Below, one piece after another: positions 15,192-23,693 of a stretch of 24,538 nucleotides of DNA. The notes below the pieces were generated by a model, which saw nothing but the letters and a program-made list of their open reading frames with translations, ran no database searches and was not told the origin of the DNA. Within the stretch, counting starts at the first letter, position 1. Every line of letters starts with the position of its first letter. Both the position numbers and the translations under genes were made by a program. The DNA is from Ravibacter sp964559125 (GTDB lineage: Bacteria > Bacteroidota > Bacteroidia > Cytophagales > Spirosomataceae): assembly GCA_964559125.1 (NCBI GenBank), contig CAZLGW010000059.1, positions 1-24,538 of the forward strand. The letters run 5' to 3'.

Positions 15192-16616
15192 ATGAAAAGG
15201 CTAGGAATCTTAATCGCATTTTTTTCATTAAGTGTGATTTCATGTAATGACTTTATTAATATAGACTCCCCTACCGTAGTCCGGCAGGATTTGTATTTTA
15301 AAAGTACTGCCGATTTTACGGCGGCTGTCAACGGAGCTTATTCCGGTCTCAGAGGGTATTATGCCGGCTTTTACGAAGCTGCTGAAATCCCTTCCGATAA
15401 TGCCCAGGCCACCGGGTATACGCTCACTTCCGCGCCGATGGATCAGTTGAACTGGCTACCGAGTACCGGAGCAATCCAGTCGAGATGGAGCTTGTCGTAC
15501 TCGGTAATTGCCAGGTGCAATACAATCCTTTCCAGAATTGAAAATTTTGAAATGGATAACGCCCTGAAAACCCAGTATCAGGGCGAAGTCAGGTTTATTC
15601 GTGCACTGATGTATTTTAACCTGGTCCAGTTTTTTGGAAATGTCCCGCTTGTAGTGAATGAAATCGTGTCCGAAGGTGAAGCCTACGAATACACCAGGAC
15701 GCCGGTAGCAGAGATTTATTCACAAATAGAAAGAGATCTTATCAGTGCCGCGGAGAATCTTCCCGAGCAACATACCTCTACCAACACGGGTAGGGTAACA
15801 AAGGGAGCTGCATTGAGCCTTCTGGGGAAAGTATATACGACCAACAGGCAGTTTGACAAAGCGGTGGATGCCCTGCAAAGAGTAGTAAACCCGGGTGTCT
15901 ATAGGCTTCTGGCAAATTATGAAAGTGTATTCTCCGTCGACAACAAAAACAACGAGGAGATTGTATTTGCCGTACAGTATCTCGGAGGCACCGGACGCGG
16001 GGAAGGCAGCAATTTTTCTATTTCCTTTGCGCCCTTCGGCTCAGGAACCAGTGTTACCAGCGGAGGAACCCCGGCCAGTGCAAACGCCGGAACCCTCGAC
16101 CTGTACAATGCCTTCGAGGAAGGAGATCTCAGGAAAAGCGTAGCGATAGCGCTATGGCCTGAAGGGGGGCTTTTTTACACGCGCAAATTCCTGGATAAGC
16201 CCGCTGCCTCAAATGAGGGAAAAAACGACTGGCCTGTGATCCGCTATCCTGATGTATTGCTGCTTTTGGCTGAAGCCTATAATGAAACCGGGCAGCCGGA
16301 TAAGTCTTTACTCCTGCTCGGAGAAGTAAGGACCCGGGCAGGCCTGTCGCCGATAAGCACAACCGATCAGGGCGAACTCAGAGATGCCATACAGCGGGAG
16401 AGAAGGGTGGAGCTGTGTTTTGAAGGTCACAGATGGTTTGATCTCCTGCGTACAGGCACGATGCTTTCAACTATGCGGGCATACAAGGAGAAGTATCACG
16501 AATCGGGAGGTTACCTGGTTGTCAATTACGAAGTTACCGACAATAAAGTATTGTTTCCCGTACCATTCCGGGAAATGAGCTTAAATCCTGAACTGGGTCA
16601 GAACCAGGGCTACTAA
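15192..16616 (+). CDS. SusD/RagB-family outer membrane lipoprotein
   Basis: A 474-residue surface lipoprotein that forms the lid over the SusC barrel and binds the incoming ligand. The signal ends in the lipobox VISC with Cys18 as the lipidated residue. SusD landmarks are AVNGAYSGLRG after the N-terminus, the tetratricopeptide-like region with FIRALMYFNLVQFFGNVPLV, the late segment VIRYPDVLLLLAEAYNETG, and the C-terminal RRVELCFEGHRWFDLLRTG. The length is somewhat short but normal for the family. It follows susC by 16 nt in the usual order and is surely co-transcribed with it. The Cys in VELCFEGHRW replaces the more common Ala or Gly of this motif, probably without consequence. Confidence 0.96.
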   Translation: MKRLGILIAFFSLSVISCNDFINIDSPTVVRQDLYFKSTADFTAAVNGAYSGLRGYYAGFYEAAEIPSDNAQATGYTLTSAPMDQLNWLPSTGAIQSRWSLSYSVIARCNTILSRIENFEMDNALKTQYQGEVRFIRALMYFNLVQFFGNVPLVVNEIVSEGEAYEYTRTPVAEIYSQIERDLISAAENLPEQHTSTNTGRVTKGAALSLLGKVYTTNRQFDKAVDALQRVVNPGVYRLLANYESVFSVDNKNNEEIVFAVQYLGGTGRGEGSNFSISFAPFGSGTSVTSGGTPASANAGTLDLYNAFEEGDLRKSVAIALWPEGGLFYTRKFLDKPAASNEGKNDWPVIRYPDVLLLLAEAYNETGQPDKSLLLLGEVRTRAGLSPISTTDQGELRDAIQRERRVELCFEGHRWFDLLRTGTMLSTMRAYKEKYHESGGYLVVNYEVTDNKVLFPVPFREMSLNPELGQNQGY

Positions 16617-16625
16617 CCCACGATG

Positions 16626-16691
16626 CTATCGGGTATGCATGCCGGAAAATGAGCATTTGGCCGGAACCGGCGCGGCATGCTTAGCCGATAG
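16626..16691 (+). repeat. Long hairpin between susD and the downstream enzyme genes
   Basis: CTATCGG (16626-16632) pairs with CCGATAG (16685-16691) and GCATGCCG (16637-16644) with CGGCATGC (16673-16680). A 4x4 internal loop can add two more pairs, and a 28-nt apical part contains CCGG/CCGG. There is no T-run. A likely role is uncoupling of susCD from downstream expression by RNA processing or partial termination; a dispersed REP-type repeat is the alternative. Confidence 0.6.
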
Positions 16692-16732
16692 ATAAAATTT
16701 ACCTTTTAACGAACCCGAATAAGCGAATTAGG

Positions 16733-18319
16733 ATGAAAAAATTATTTAAAATCCTGACAATATTGTTGTTTTATACCCTGATGTTCGAGACAAACGGAAA
16801 AGACAACCCCACTACCTCATTCAATCCGGGTCAGCACGATCTCCGGATAGGATGGGCGTCTGCCGATATCACGCCCGAACAACCCATTGTATTGAGGGGT
16901 TCCCTCCACGCCAGGGTATCGGAGGGGCTTCTTGATCCCCTTACCGCTACAGTGTTGGCGATCGAATCAGGCGATGGGAGCAGCTCCGAAAAAACCATCA
17001 TGATAAGCGTCGATGTAGTAGGGATCCCGGATGAGCTGAGGGACAATGTCAGGAAGCTGGTAAAACAACGGATCCCGGAGATTGATCCTCAAAAGATCAT
17101 TTTAAATGCAACCCACACGCATGACGCGCCTGCCATTGCCCGCGCCACAAACTTCGAGCTGTACGGAGTCCCGTTAGACGCGGTAGAACCCAAAGCCTAC
17201 TTTGAAGTGCTGAGTGAAAAACTGGTCACTGCCGCTGTAAAGGCCTGGAATTCCAGGCAAAAGGGCGGAATAAGCTACGGGATAGGGCAGGCAGTAGTAG
17301 GCCATAACCGGCTTCAGGTAAACTTTGCCGGCAAATCGGAAATGTATGGCAATGTAAACCACCCTCAATTCAGTCATATCGAAGGCTACGAAGACCACTC
17401 GATCCAGATGCTTTTCACTTTTGACCAGAACAGAAAAGTATCGGGAGTAGTCATCAATCTTGCCGCCCCTTCACAGATCTCCCATGGCTGGCAAATCACG
17501 GCCGACTACTGGCACGATACCAGGCAGGAATTAAAAAAACGCCTGGGCCAGGATGTTTTTATATATGCCCAATGCAGCGCCGCCGGCGATCAGTACCCCA
17601 ATATAATGGTGGGAAAAAAGGCGGAAGAGCGTATGCGCAGCCTTGTATACAAAGATATCGAATCGGATAAAATGCGGATACGGAAAGAGATCGCCCGCCG
17701 TATCTCCGATGCCGCGACTTATATCCTGGAGCACGTAAAGGAGCATATCGAATGGACTCCTCTATACGTTCATCAGCCTCATAAGGTGATGCTTTCCAAA
17801 CGCCTGATCAGCCAGGAGCATGTCGACAATGTCCTGATCGGAGAATGGCACAACCGCGATAAGTTCACTCCTCTTCAGTTTGAAGAAAGGTACAAAAGGA
17901 AACTAAAAGAAGTACAGGATAACCCCTCACTGAAGCAAACCCCCAGGTGGTATGTCCCTATTTCTCATGATTTTACTATGGTGAGGAGGGCCAACAGCGT
18001 GAGGGAACGATATGAGCTTCAAAAAACACAATCCAAAATTGCAGTTGAAGTCCACGTTCTGCGTATAGGAGACATCGTAATGGCAACGAATCCTTTTGAA
18101 CTTTACCTGGACTATGGGATGAGGATCAAAGCGCAAAGCCCGGCGACTCAAACCTTCCTGGTGCAGCTTGCAGGAAACGGGACTTACATACCCACCGAAA
18201 GATCCATTGCCGGAGGCAGCTACGGCGCCACCCCGACCAGCACGATCGTAGGTGCGGAAGGTGGCCAGGAATTGGTAGAAAGTACTTTAAAGATCATAAA
18301 CGACCTATGGGAAAAATGA
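16733..18319 (+). CDS. Secreted neutral/alkaline ceramidase-like protein
   Basis: A 528-residue protein with a probable Sec signal (about residues 1-23). The fold-level match is to the neutral/alkaline non-lysosomal ceramidase N-terminal domain: IGWASADITPEQPIVLRG at the start of the mature chain, LNATHTHDAPA at about 124-134 with His128 and His130 as candidate zinc ligands, AQCSAAGDQYPN in the middle, then NPFELYLDYG and GNGTYIPTERS, the last two being where ceramidases carry the Glu and Tyr metal ligands. Where true ceramidases have a second-strand His (consensus FATHxTSM), this protein reads NLAAPSQIS, with Pro. It lacks the C-terminal immunoglobulin-like domain of Pseudomonas-type enzymes. 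It is probably a hydrolase on a substrate other than ceramide, given its place after susCD. Confidence 0.72.
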   Translation: MKKLFKILTILLFYTLMFETNGKDNPTTSFNPGQHDLRIGWASADITPEQPIVLRGSLHARVSEGLLDPLTATVLAIESGDGSSSEKTIMISVDVVGIPDELRDNVRKLVKQRIPEIDPQKIILNATHTHDAPAIARATNFELYGVPLDAVEPKAYFEVLSEKLVTAAVKAWNSRQKGGISYGIGQAVVGHNRLQVNFAGKSEMYGNVNHPQFSHIEGYEDHSIQMLFTFDQNRKVSGVVINLAAPSQISHGWQITADYWHDTRQELKKRLGQDVFIYAQCSAAGDQYPNIMVGKKAEERMRSLVYKDIESDKMRIRKEIARRISDAATYILEHVKEHIEWTPLYVHQPHKVMLSKRLISQEHVDNVLIGEWHNRDKFTPLQFEERYKRKLKEVQDNPSLKQTPRWYVPISHDFTMVRRANSVRERYELQKTQSKIAVEVHVLRIGDIVMATNPFELYLDYGMRIKAQSPATQTFLVQLAGNGTYIPTERSIAGGSYGATPTSTIVGAEGGQELVESTLKIINDLWEK

Positions 18320-18353
18320 ACTCCTTTTAACCATTTAACCTTATTTTATTCTA

Positions 18354-21300
18354 ATGAGTGCAACCACGGAAATCCGGGTACTTTTTTATTTCTTTCTGAT
18401 CATCCTGTATGGAAGCTCCTGTACGACGAAAACAGAATACCGCAACGGGGCGGTACCGCCCGGAGAGGCGGCAGCCACCTATGAAGTGGCAGACGGTTTC
18501 CAGATTGAGCTGGTAGCAAGCGAGCCGCATGTGATGGACCCCGTAGATATGGAAATAGACGAATACGGGAATATATATGTAGTGGAAATGCCGGGTTACC
18601 CGCTCGACAAAGAGAATACAGGCCGGATAAAAATACTGAAGGACTCAGACGGCGACGGGGTCATAGACGAGAGTATCCTTTTTGCAGATCAGCTCAAATT
18701 TCCGAATGGCATACTGAGGTATAAAAACGGGGTGATCGTTACGGATGTTCCCAATGTCATCTACCTGGAAGATGCCGATGGCGACGGGCGGGCCGAAATA
18801 AGGGATACCCTGCTGACCGGATTTGCCGTATCAAATCCCCACCTTTTGGTCAATAACCCTGTTTACGGGCTGGATAACTGGATTTACCTCGCTCATGCCG
18901 GGCTGGCAGGCTCGAGAAAGTACGGGGATATTTTCGGAGATACCGGCGACAGTATCTCTTTTTACAAAAAACCCGGCAGCCCTAAGCTTCCGAAAAACGC
19001 CGGGAGCAAGAATGTAAGGTTTAAGCCCGATCAGGATAAACTGGAAATATTGTCCAGCAGAAGCCAGTTCGGGCATGCTTTCGATGAATGGGGGAACCAC
19101 TTTCTCACATTTAACAGTCATCATATTTATCATGAGGCTATAAAAGCGGAGTATCTGATCAGAAATCCCAGTCTGCAGGTATCCGATGCGACAGAGGCAA
19201 TTTCTGATCACGGAAAAGAAACCGAAGTTTTTTCGATAACCACCAATCCAGATCCCCGGCTTTCATTCTCTCCGGTAGGCTTTACCACTTCATCAGGCGG
19301 TATTACTTACTATGGCGGCGGGCAGTTTCCCGCTCCCTACGACAAAGGGGCCGTTTTTGTAACCGAATCGGTAAGCAACCTGGTACATGTAGACAAATTA
19401 GTGCCCAAAGGCGCCACCTTTACCGCCAGGCGTGTAGAAGAACGGAAGGAGTTTCTTGCATCCCGCGATTTCTGGGCGCGCCCTGTCAACCTCTATGTCG
19501 GACCCGACGGCGCTTTGTATATGCTGGACTATTACCGGCGTATCATCGAGCACCCGGAGTTTATGGCTCATGAGGATGTAGAGAAAGGAGGCCTGTACGA
19601 TGGGAACAACATGGGAAGGATTTTCCGGGTATCTCCCAAAGGCAATTCCAGGACCGGCTGGACAAAGAGAATCACATTGGGGGAAATGCCGAACCATGAG
19701 CTCGTATCCCAGCTTTCTAATGAAAATCAATGGTGGAGAACGCATTCGCAAAGGCTATTGGTCGACCGGAAAGACGAGAAAACAATTCCTCTTTTGGAAA
19801 AGATGGTTACCGAAAGTCCGAGCACCTACGGGAGGCTACATGCACTATGGGTATTGGAAGGGATGGAAAGCCTGCGGACCGACATACTGGTAGGGGCTCT
19901 GCGTGATCCGGAGGAGGGAGTAAGGGAAAATGCCGTCAGAATTTCTGAAAAATATCTTTTGCAGTCCGGCACAGTACTCAACGGTGTGATCAATATGAAA
20001 AATGACAAAAGTGCCAAGGTCAGGTTCCAGGCGCTTTGCTCTTTAGGTAGTGTAGATACCCCCGCGGCTATAGCGGCAAGACAGGAGATCCTGTTCAGAG
20101 ATATAAACGACGAGTGGGTTCAGATTGCCGCGCTGACTTCTTCCAGCCTGAACAGCGATCAGCTTCTGAAATCACTGATAGCCCGGTTCAACATCACGAG
20201 CAATGATAGCTATTTGTCTGTCATACAGCGACTTTGTGAGATAAAAGCATCGGACGGCTCCGATCATGACCAGATCAACTCCTTCCTCACCCGGGCGGTC
20301 TCCCAAAAGAGCCCCTACAGCAGTTCATTAAACGAAGCCATTCTATCGGGCCTTTCCCGCGGATTAAAGCGGAACAAAAATAAAAATGAAATAATCGAAA
20401 AGCAGGCGCCCGTCCTGATCAGCTCTTTCTTTAGTCATAAATCAGCGCTTATCCGTGAATATACATTGCAACTGCTGGCGAGCTCCGACTCAATCGGTGG
20501 AAATATTGTAAGCGATAATGTGGATATGGCAATTGGGTATGCATCGGACAAGACAAAGCCGGGAAACTACCGGGCCCACATGCTGTCTTTTCTGGGGCTC
20601 TCCGATGTCGGCAAGCACTTTGACCTGTTAAAGGAAGTAGTAGGATCGGAAAGAAATGCTGAAGTCCAGAGAGCCGCTATAAAGCTTCTTGTATCTACTA
20701 AAGACATCGGGGCAGCTGAATTTCTGATCAAAAGCTGGGAATCTATTCCCCAGGAAAACCGCGATGCGGCTCTGGATATATTCTATACCGATAAAAGTCA
20801 CGGATATCTCTTGCTTGACGCGCTGGAATCAGGCGTCGTTGAAAGGGTATCGCTGGGATGGCCCAAAACCCACGCCCTTTTGAGGGGTTTTCATGACAAG
20901 GACTTCCAAAGCAGGGCAATCAGAATCCTGAAAGTATCGGAAGACGCGGGCAATATTTCGGACCTCTACAAGGCAATTGAAAGACTCAAGGGCGTGGAGT
21001 CGCAGGGGCTCGAGGTATTCAAACGTAATTGTGCCGTTTGTCACCAGGTCAGGGGAGAGCTTGGCATATCATACGGGCCTGACTTAGGGACAGTTCACAA
21101 TTGGTCGGCAAAAGACCTTCTGGCCAACATAGTCAACCCTGGCCAGTCTATTGCACAGGGGTTTGATGTATGGGAAATACAATTGCATAACGGCAACACT
21201 ATGCAGGGAATGATCAAATCAGAAACCTCCAACACCATAGAATTTGTCCTGGGACCACAGGTGACGCAGTTGATAAACAGGCAGGACATAAAAAGTATCA

Positions 21301-21413
21301 GAAGCCTGCACACATCCCAGATGCCCGGTTTCTCCGGAGTTCTGCAAGAGCAGGAACTTGCTGATTTAATTGCATTTTTACGAAACGGCACTTTGGAAAA
21401 CACGGTAAAATAG
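18354..21413 (+). CDS. PVC-type haem-binding lipoprotein: propeller dehydrogenase-like, helical repeats, cytochrome c
   Basis: A 1019-residue exported protein. A hydrophobic signal ends in GSSC, so Cys23 is a probable lipid anchor. Residues about 45-400 form a sorbosone/glucose-dehydrogenase-like beta-propeller with Asp-rich calcium-type loops (DSDGDGVID near 97, DADGDGRAE near 139) and QFGHAFDEWGNHF. About 430-860 look like HEAT-type alpha-helical repeats. The C-terminus is a c-type cytochrome: CAVCH at 893-897 attaches haem, and the Met in SQMPGF is the likely distal ligand. This order matches the family first named from planctomycetes (TIGR02604 / TIGR02603, from memory) and now common in Bacteroidota. 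The expected role is periplasmic oxidation of a sugar-like substrate with electrons passed to the haem; no member's substrate can be read from sequence. Confidence 0.87.
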   Translation: MSATTEIRVLFYFFLIILYGSSCTTKTEYRNGAVPPGEAAATYEVADGFQIELVASEPHVMDPVDMEIDEYGNIYVVEMPGYPLDKENTGRIKILKDSDGDGVIDESILFADQLKFPNGILRYKNGVIVTDVPNVIYLEDADGDGRAEIRDTLLTGFAVSNPHLLVNNPVYGLDNWIYLAHAGLAGSRKYGDIFGDTGDSISFYKKPGSPKLPKNAGSKNVRFKPDQDKLEILSSRSQFGHAFDEWGNHFLTFNSHHIYHEAIKAEYLIRNPSLQVSDATEAISDHGKETEVFSITTNPDPRLSFSPVGFTTSSGGITYYGGGQFPAPYDKGAVFVTESVSNLVHVDKLVPKGATFTARRVEERKEFLASRDFWARPVNLYVGPDGALYMLDYYRRIIEHPEFMAHEDVEKGGLYDGNNMGRIFRVSPKGNSRTGWTKRITLGEMPNHELVSQLSNENQWWRTHSQRLLVDRKDEKTIPLLEKMVTESPSTYGRLHALWVLEGMESLRTDILVGALRDPEEGVRENAVRISEKYLLQSGTVLNGVINMKNDKSAKVRFQALCSLGSVDTPAAIAARQEILFRDINDEWVQIAALTSSSLNSDQLLKSLIARFNITSNDSYLSVIQRLCEIKASDGSDHDQINSFLTRAVSQKSPYSSSLNEAILSGLSRGLKRNKNKNEIIEKQAPVLISSFFSHKSALIREYTLQLLASSDSIGGNIVSDNVDMAIGYASDKTKPGNYRAHMLSFLGLSDVGKHFDLLKEVVGSERNAEVQRAAIKLLVSTKDIGAAEFLIKSWESIPQENRDAALDIFYTDKSHGYLLLDALESGVVERVSLGWPKTHALLRGFHDKDFQSRAIRILKVSEDAGNISDLYKAIERLKGVESQGLEVFKRNCAVCHQVRGELGISYGPDLGTVHNWSAKDLLANIVNPGQSIAQGFDVWEIQLHNGNTMQGMIKSETSNTIEFVLGPQVTQLINRQDIKSIRSLHTSQMPGFSGVLQEQELADLIAFLRNGTLENTVK

Positions 21414-21419
21414 AACAAT

Positions 21420-22337
21420 ATGGATCGGAAAGAATTTTTGAAAAAAGGTCTGCTGGCAGTAGGAGGTTCTCTTTTGCTTAGCAATAAAGAACTGTACGGA
21501 GCGACAGAAAAACCGGAAAACGCCCCGTTTAAAATGAAGTTTTCTCCCGACTTCGGGATTTTTAAAAGTCCGGGCGCAAAGCTGGATGACCAGATCAAAT
21601 GGGGCCACGACATGGGTTTCAGGGCGTGGGAAAACACGTGGCTTACCCGGAAAACTGTAGAGGAGCAGGAACTGATCGCAAAGACCCTCGGACGTTTGAA
21701 CATGGAGTTCGGCCAGTTTGTAGGAACGGCTACCTTTAAAGAGGTCACTTTTGCCGGAAGGGATCAGTCGGCCAGAGAAAAGGTGCTCCAGGACATCCGG
21801 AACTCGGTTGAGATAGCGAAACGGGTCAATACCCGCTTCGTACATAATGTTTTAGGATGCCATGACCCCAAGCTTCCCTGGGATTTTCAAATGGCCAATG
21901 CAATTGAGCTGTTAAAACGGATCGCAGAAATTTATGAGCCGCATGGCATTGTCCTGGTAATGGAGACCATGAACCACAAAATAAACCATCCCGAAATGTT
22001 TCTGCACACTGTCCCGCAGGCCTATGCCTTGTGTAAGGCGGTGGGGAGCCCGAGCGTCAAACTGCTTTGCGATATATACCATATCCAGATCCAGGAAGGA
22101 AATATTATTCCCACCCTGGAATATGCCTGGGACGAAATCGCCTATTTCCAGGTTGGAGACACGCCCGGTCGCTTCGAACCCGGTACCGGTGAAATAAACT
22201 ACCGGAATATCCTCCAATTTGTCTGGGATAAGGGCTACCGCGGATTTTTAGGCCTGGAGCATAAGGTTAAAGGCCAGGGGAAAGAAGGAGACATGATGGC
22301 TGTGAAGGCCTATCGGGAACTTTGTGAGAATATTTAG
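21420..22337 (+). CDS. Exported TIM-barrel sugar isomerase/epimerase, hydroxypyruvate-isomerase-like
   Basis: A 305-residue TIM-barrel protein of the AP-endonuclease-2 / xylose-isomerase-like superfamily, closest in pattern to hydroxypyruvate isomerase. Candidate metal ligands are Glu182 (VMETMNH), Asp218 (CDIYH), Gln244 (YFQVGD) and Glu280 (LEHK), and the segment GDTPGRFEPGTGEINY is typical of the Hyi group. The first 30 residues (RKEFLKKG and a hydrophobic stretch) resemble a twin-arginine signal, but with RK in place of RR. Export is thus likely but not certain; cytoplasmic Hyi enzymes lack this segment. It begins 6 nt after the haem-protein stop, so the two are tightly coupled. Relatives include 3-keto-sugar lyases as well as isomerases, so the reaction is open. 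Confidence 0.82.
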   Translation: MDRKEFLKKGLLAVGGSLLLSNKELYGATEKPENAPFKMKFSPDFGIFKSPGAKLDDQIKWGHDMGFRAWENTWLTRKTVEEQELIAKTLGRLNMEFGQFVGTATFKEVTFAGRDQSAREKVLQDIRNSVEIAKRVNTRFVHNVLGCHDPKLPWDFQMANAIELLKRIAEIYEPHGIVLVMETMNHKINHPEMFLHTVPQAYALCKAVGSPSVKLLCDIYHIQIQEGNIIPTLEYAWDEIAYFQVGDTPGRFEPGTGEINYRNILQFVWDKGYRGFLGLEHKVKGQGKEGDMMAVKAYRELCENI

Positions 22338-22372
22338 TTAGTTTTTTAAAATTCCCGCCTTATATTCCAATC

Positions 22373-23671
22373 ATGCAAAGTCTCAAGAAGATCCCGTTTT
22401 GTATCCTGCTTTACTTTATCCTGGTCTTTCCGTCCGCAGGGGCAGAATTCTCCGCACAGTTTGCTGACGAGGTCACACCCAACAATTTTTCCGGTACCGA
22501 CAGTGAAAGGATCCGGCAGGCTCTGCAGACTGCCCGCGGAACTACGAATCTTGTAAGGATTCCTAAGAAGAACGCTAACGGAACCAATATTTGGAAACTG
22601 GATGAAGCGATCCTGCTGCCCGGTGATATGACCGTCATCCTGGATAACTGCACGATTCAGCTCTCAGACTCCTGCAGGGACAATATGTTCCGGAGCGATA
22701 ATGTAGGAGCCGGGATAGAAAATCCGGTATGGAACAGGAATATTCATCTGATTGGCGTGGGAAAGGTAGTGCTGAAGGGTGCTGACAACCCACGCTCGAC
22801 AGGCGACGGCGCCAGGCAGCTTACGCTTGACCCGGACGCAGAGCGGAAAAAAGGTAACTGGAGGGTTAGCTACGGTACCGATGCCGCCAGGCCGGAAAGG
22901 AAACAAACCGGCGACTGGCGGAACATTATGATCCTCATAGCACAGGTAGACGGATTTTCGCTGAAAAATGTAAGGATTGAAAATTCCCACGCATGGGCAG
23001 TCAGTTTTGAACGGACGCGCAATGCGGAATTGAGCGATATTTCCCTTTATAACCCGGAAGAGATAGAGATCGGCGAAAAGAAGGTAAAGGTCTTTAATAA
23101 AGACGGGATAGATCTCAGGCAGGGCTGCAAGAATTTTCGTATCAATAATATCTCCGGGTTTACCGGCGATGATTTCATTGCGCTTTCAAGCCTCGACGTC
23201 AGGCGTGCCTTAAACCGGGTTAACGGAAGTCTTAACTCTACGATGGTCACCCGGGGCCGCTGGTACGGGCCGGAAGACGATACGGAGCAGATCTTTATTA
23301 CAAACATCAACTGCGAATCGATCTGCAGGGCCGTAGCAATTCGTGCAAGCGATAGCGCCAGCATACATCACATATATATCGAGGGACTGATCTCGAAGGA
23401 AATACAGGGACAGGGCGGGCGCCACAATGCCGTGCTGATAGGGGGAAAAGGCTATGGTGAGCTGTCACAGCCGGGTAAATTGAACAATATCTATGTGATG
23501 AATGTCATGACGAACGGCCATTCTGCGGTGATGATCGAAGCTCCCGTAGCAGATTGTCATTTCATGAACATTCTTTATTCCGGTCACCAAAAGGAAATCA
23601 TTCACTATGCGATGGACCGGTCGGAGATGAAAAATATAACGGAAGTTAATCTCAGGAAAGTGAATGAATGA
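22373..23671 (+). CDS. Secreted GH28-like parallel beta-helix protein (polygalacturonase family)
   Basis: A 432-residue protein with a clear Sec signal (about residues 1-24, ending SAGA). The remainder has the repeated short beta-strand pattern of a pectin-lyase-fold right-handed beta-helix. The GH28 catalytic signature is present: Asn242-Lys-Asp244-Gly (family NTDG, here with Lys) and Gly-Asp266-Asp267, spaced as in polygalacturonases. The family's following GHG and RIK motifs are not clear; GRHN and VAIRASD are the nearest candidates, so the activity could be on a different uronide or glycoside. It lies in the same operon between the TIM-barrel gene (35-nt gap) and the dehydrogenase (22-nt gap), after susCD, which supports a role in glycan breakdown. 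Confidence 0.75.
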   Translation: MQSLKKIPFCILLYFILVFPSAGAEFSAQFADEVTPNNFSGTDSERIRQALQTARGTTNLVRIPKKNANGTNIWKLDEAILLPGDMTVILDNCTIQLSDSCRDNMFRSDNVGAGIENPVWNRNIHLIGVGKVVLKGADNPRSTGDGARQLTLDPDAERKKGNWRVSYGTDAARPERKQTGDWRNIMILIAQVDGFSLKNVRIENSHAWAVSFERTRNAELSDISLYNPEEIEIGEKKVKVFNKDGIDLRQGCKNFRINNISGFTGDDFIALSSLDVRRALNRVNGSLNSTMVTRGRWYGPEDDTEQIFITNINCESICRAVAIRASDSASIHHIYIEGLISKEIQGQGGRHNAVLIGGKGYGELSQPGKLNNIYVMNVMTNGHSAVMIEAPVADCHFMNILYSGHQKEIIHYAMDRSEMKNITEVNLRKVNE

Positions 23672-23693
23672 ATTTCCCGGTAAAGAAAGCTTT

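Noticed and set aside
16700..16722. TACCTTTT before the ceramidase-like gene as a -7 element
   Set aside because: One mismatch in the -7 element and no TTTG at the right distance upstream; co-transcription with susD explains expression as well.
21095..21845. Two overlapping minus-strand frames over the haem-protein/TIM-barrel junction
   Set aside because: Both oppose well-supported operon genes and show shadow-type composition.
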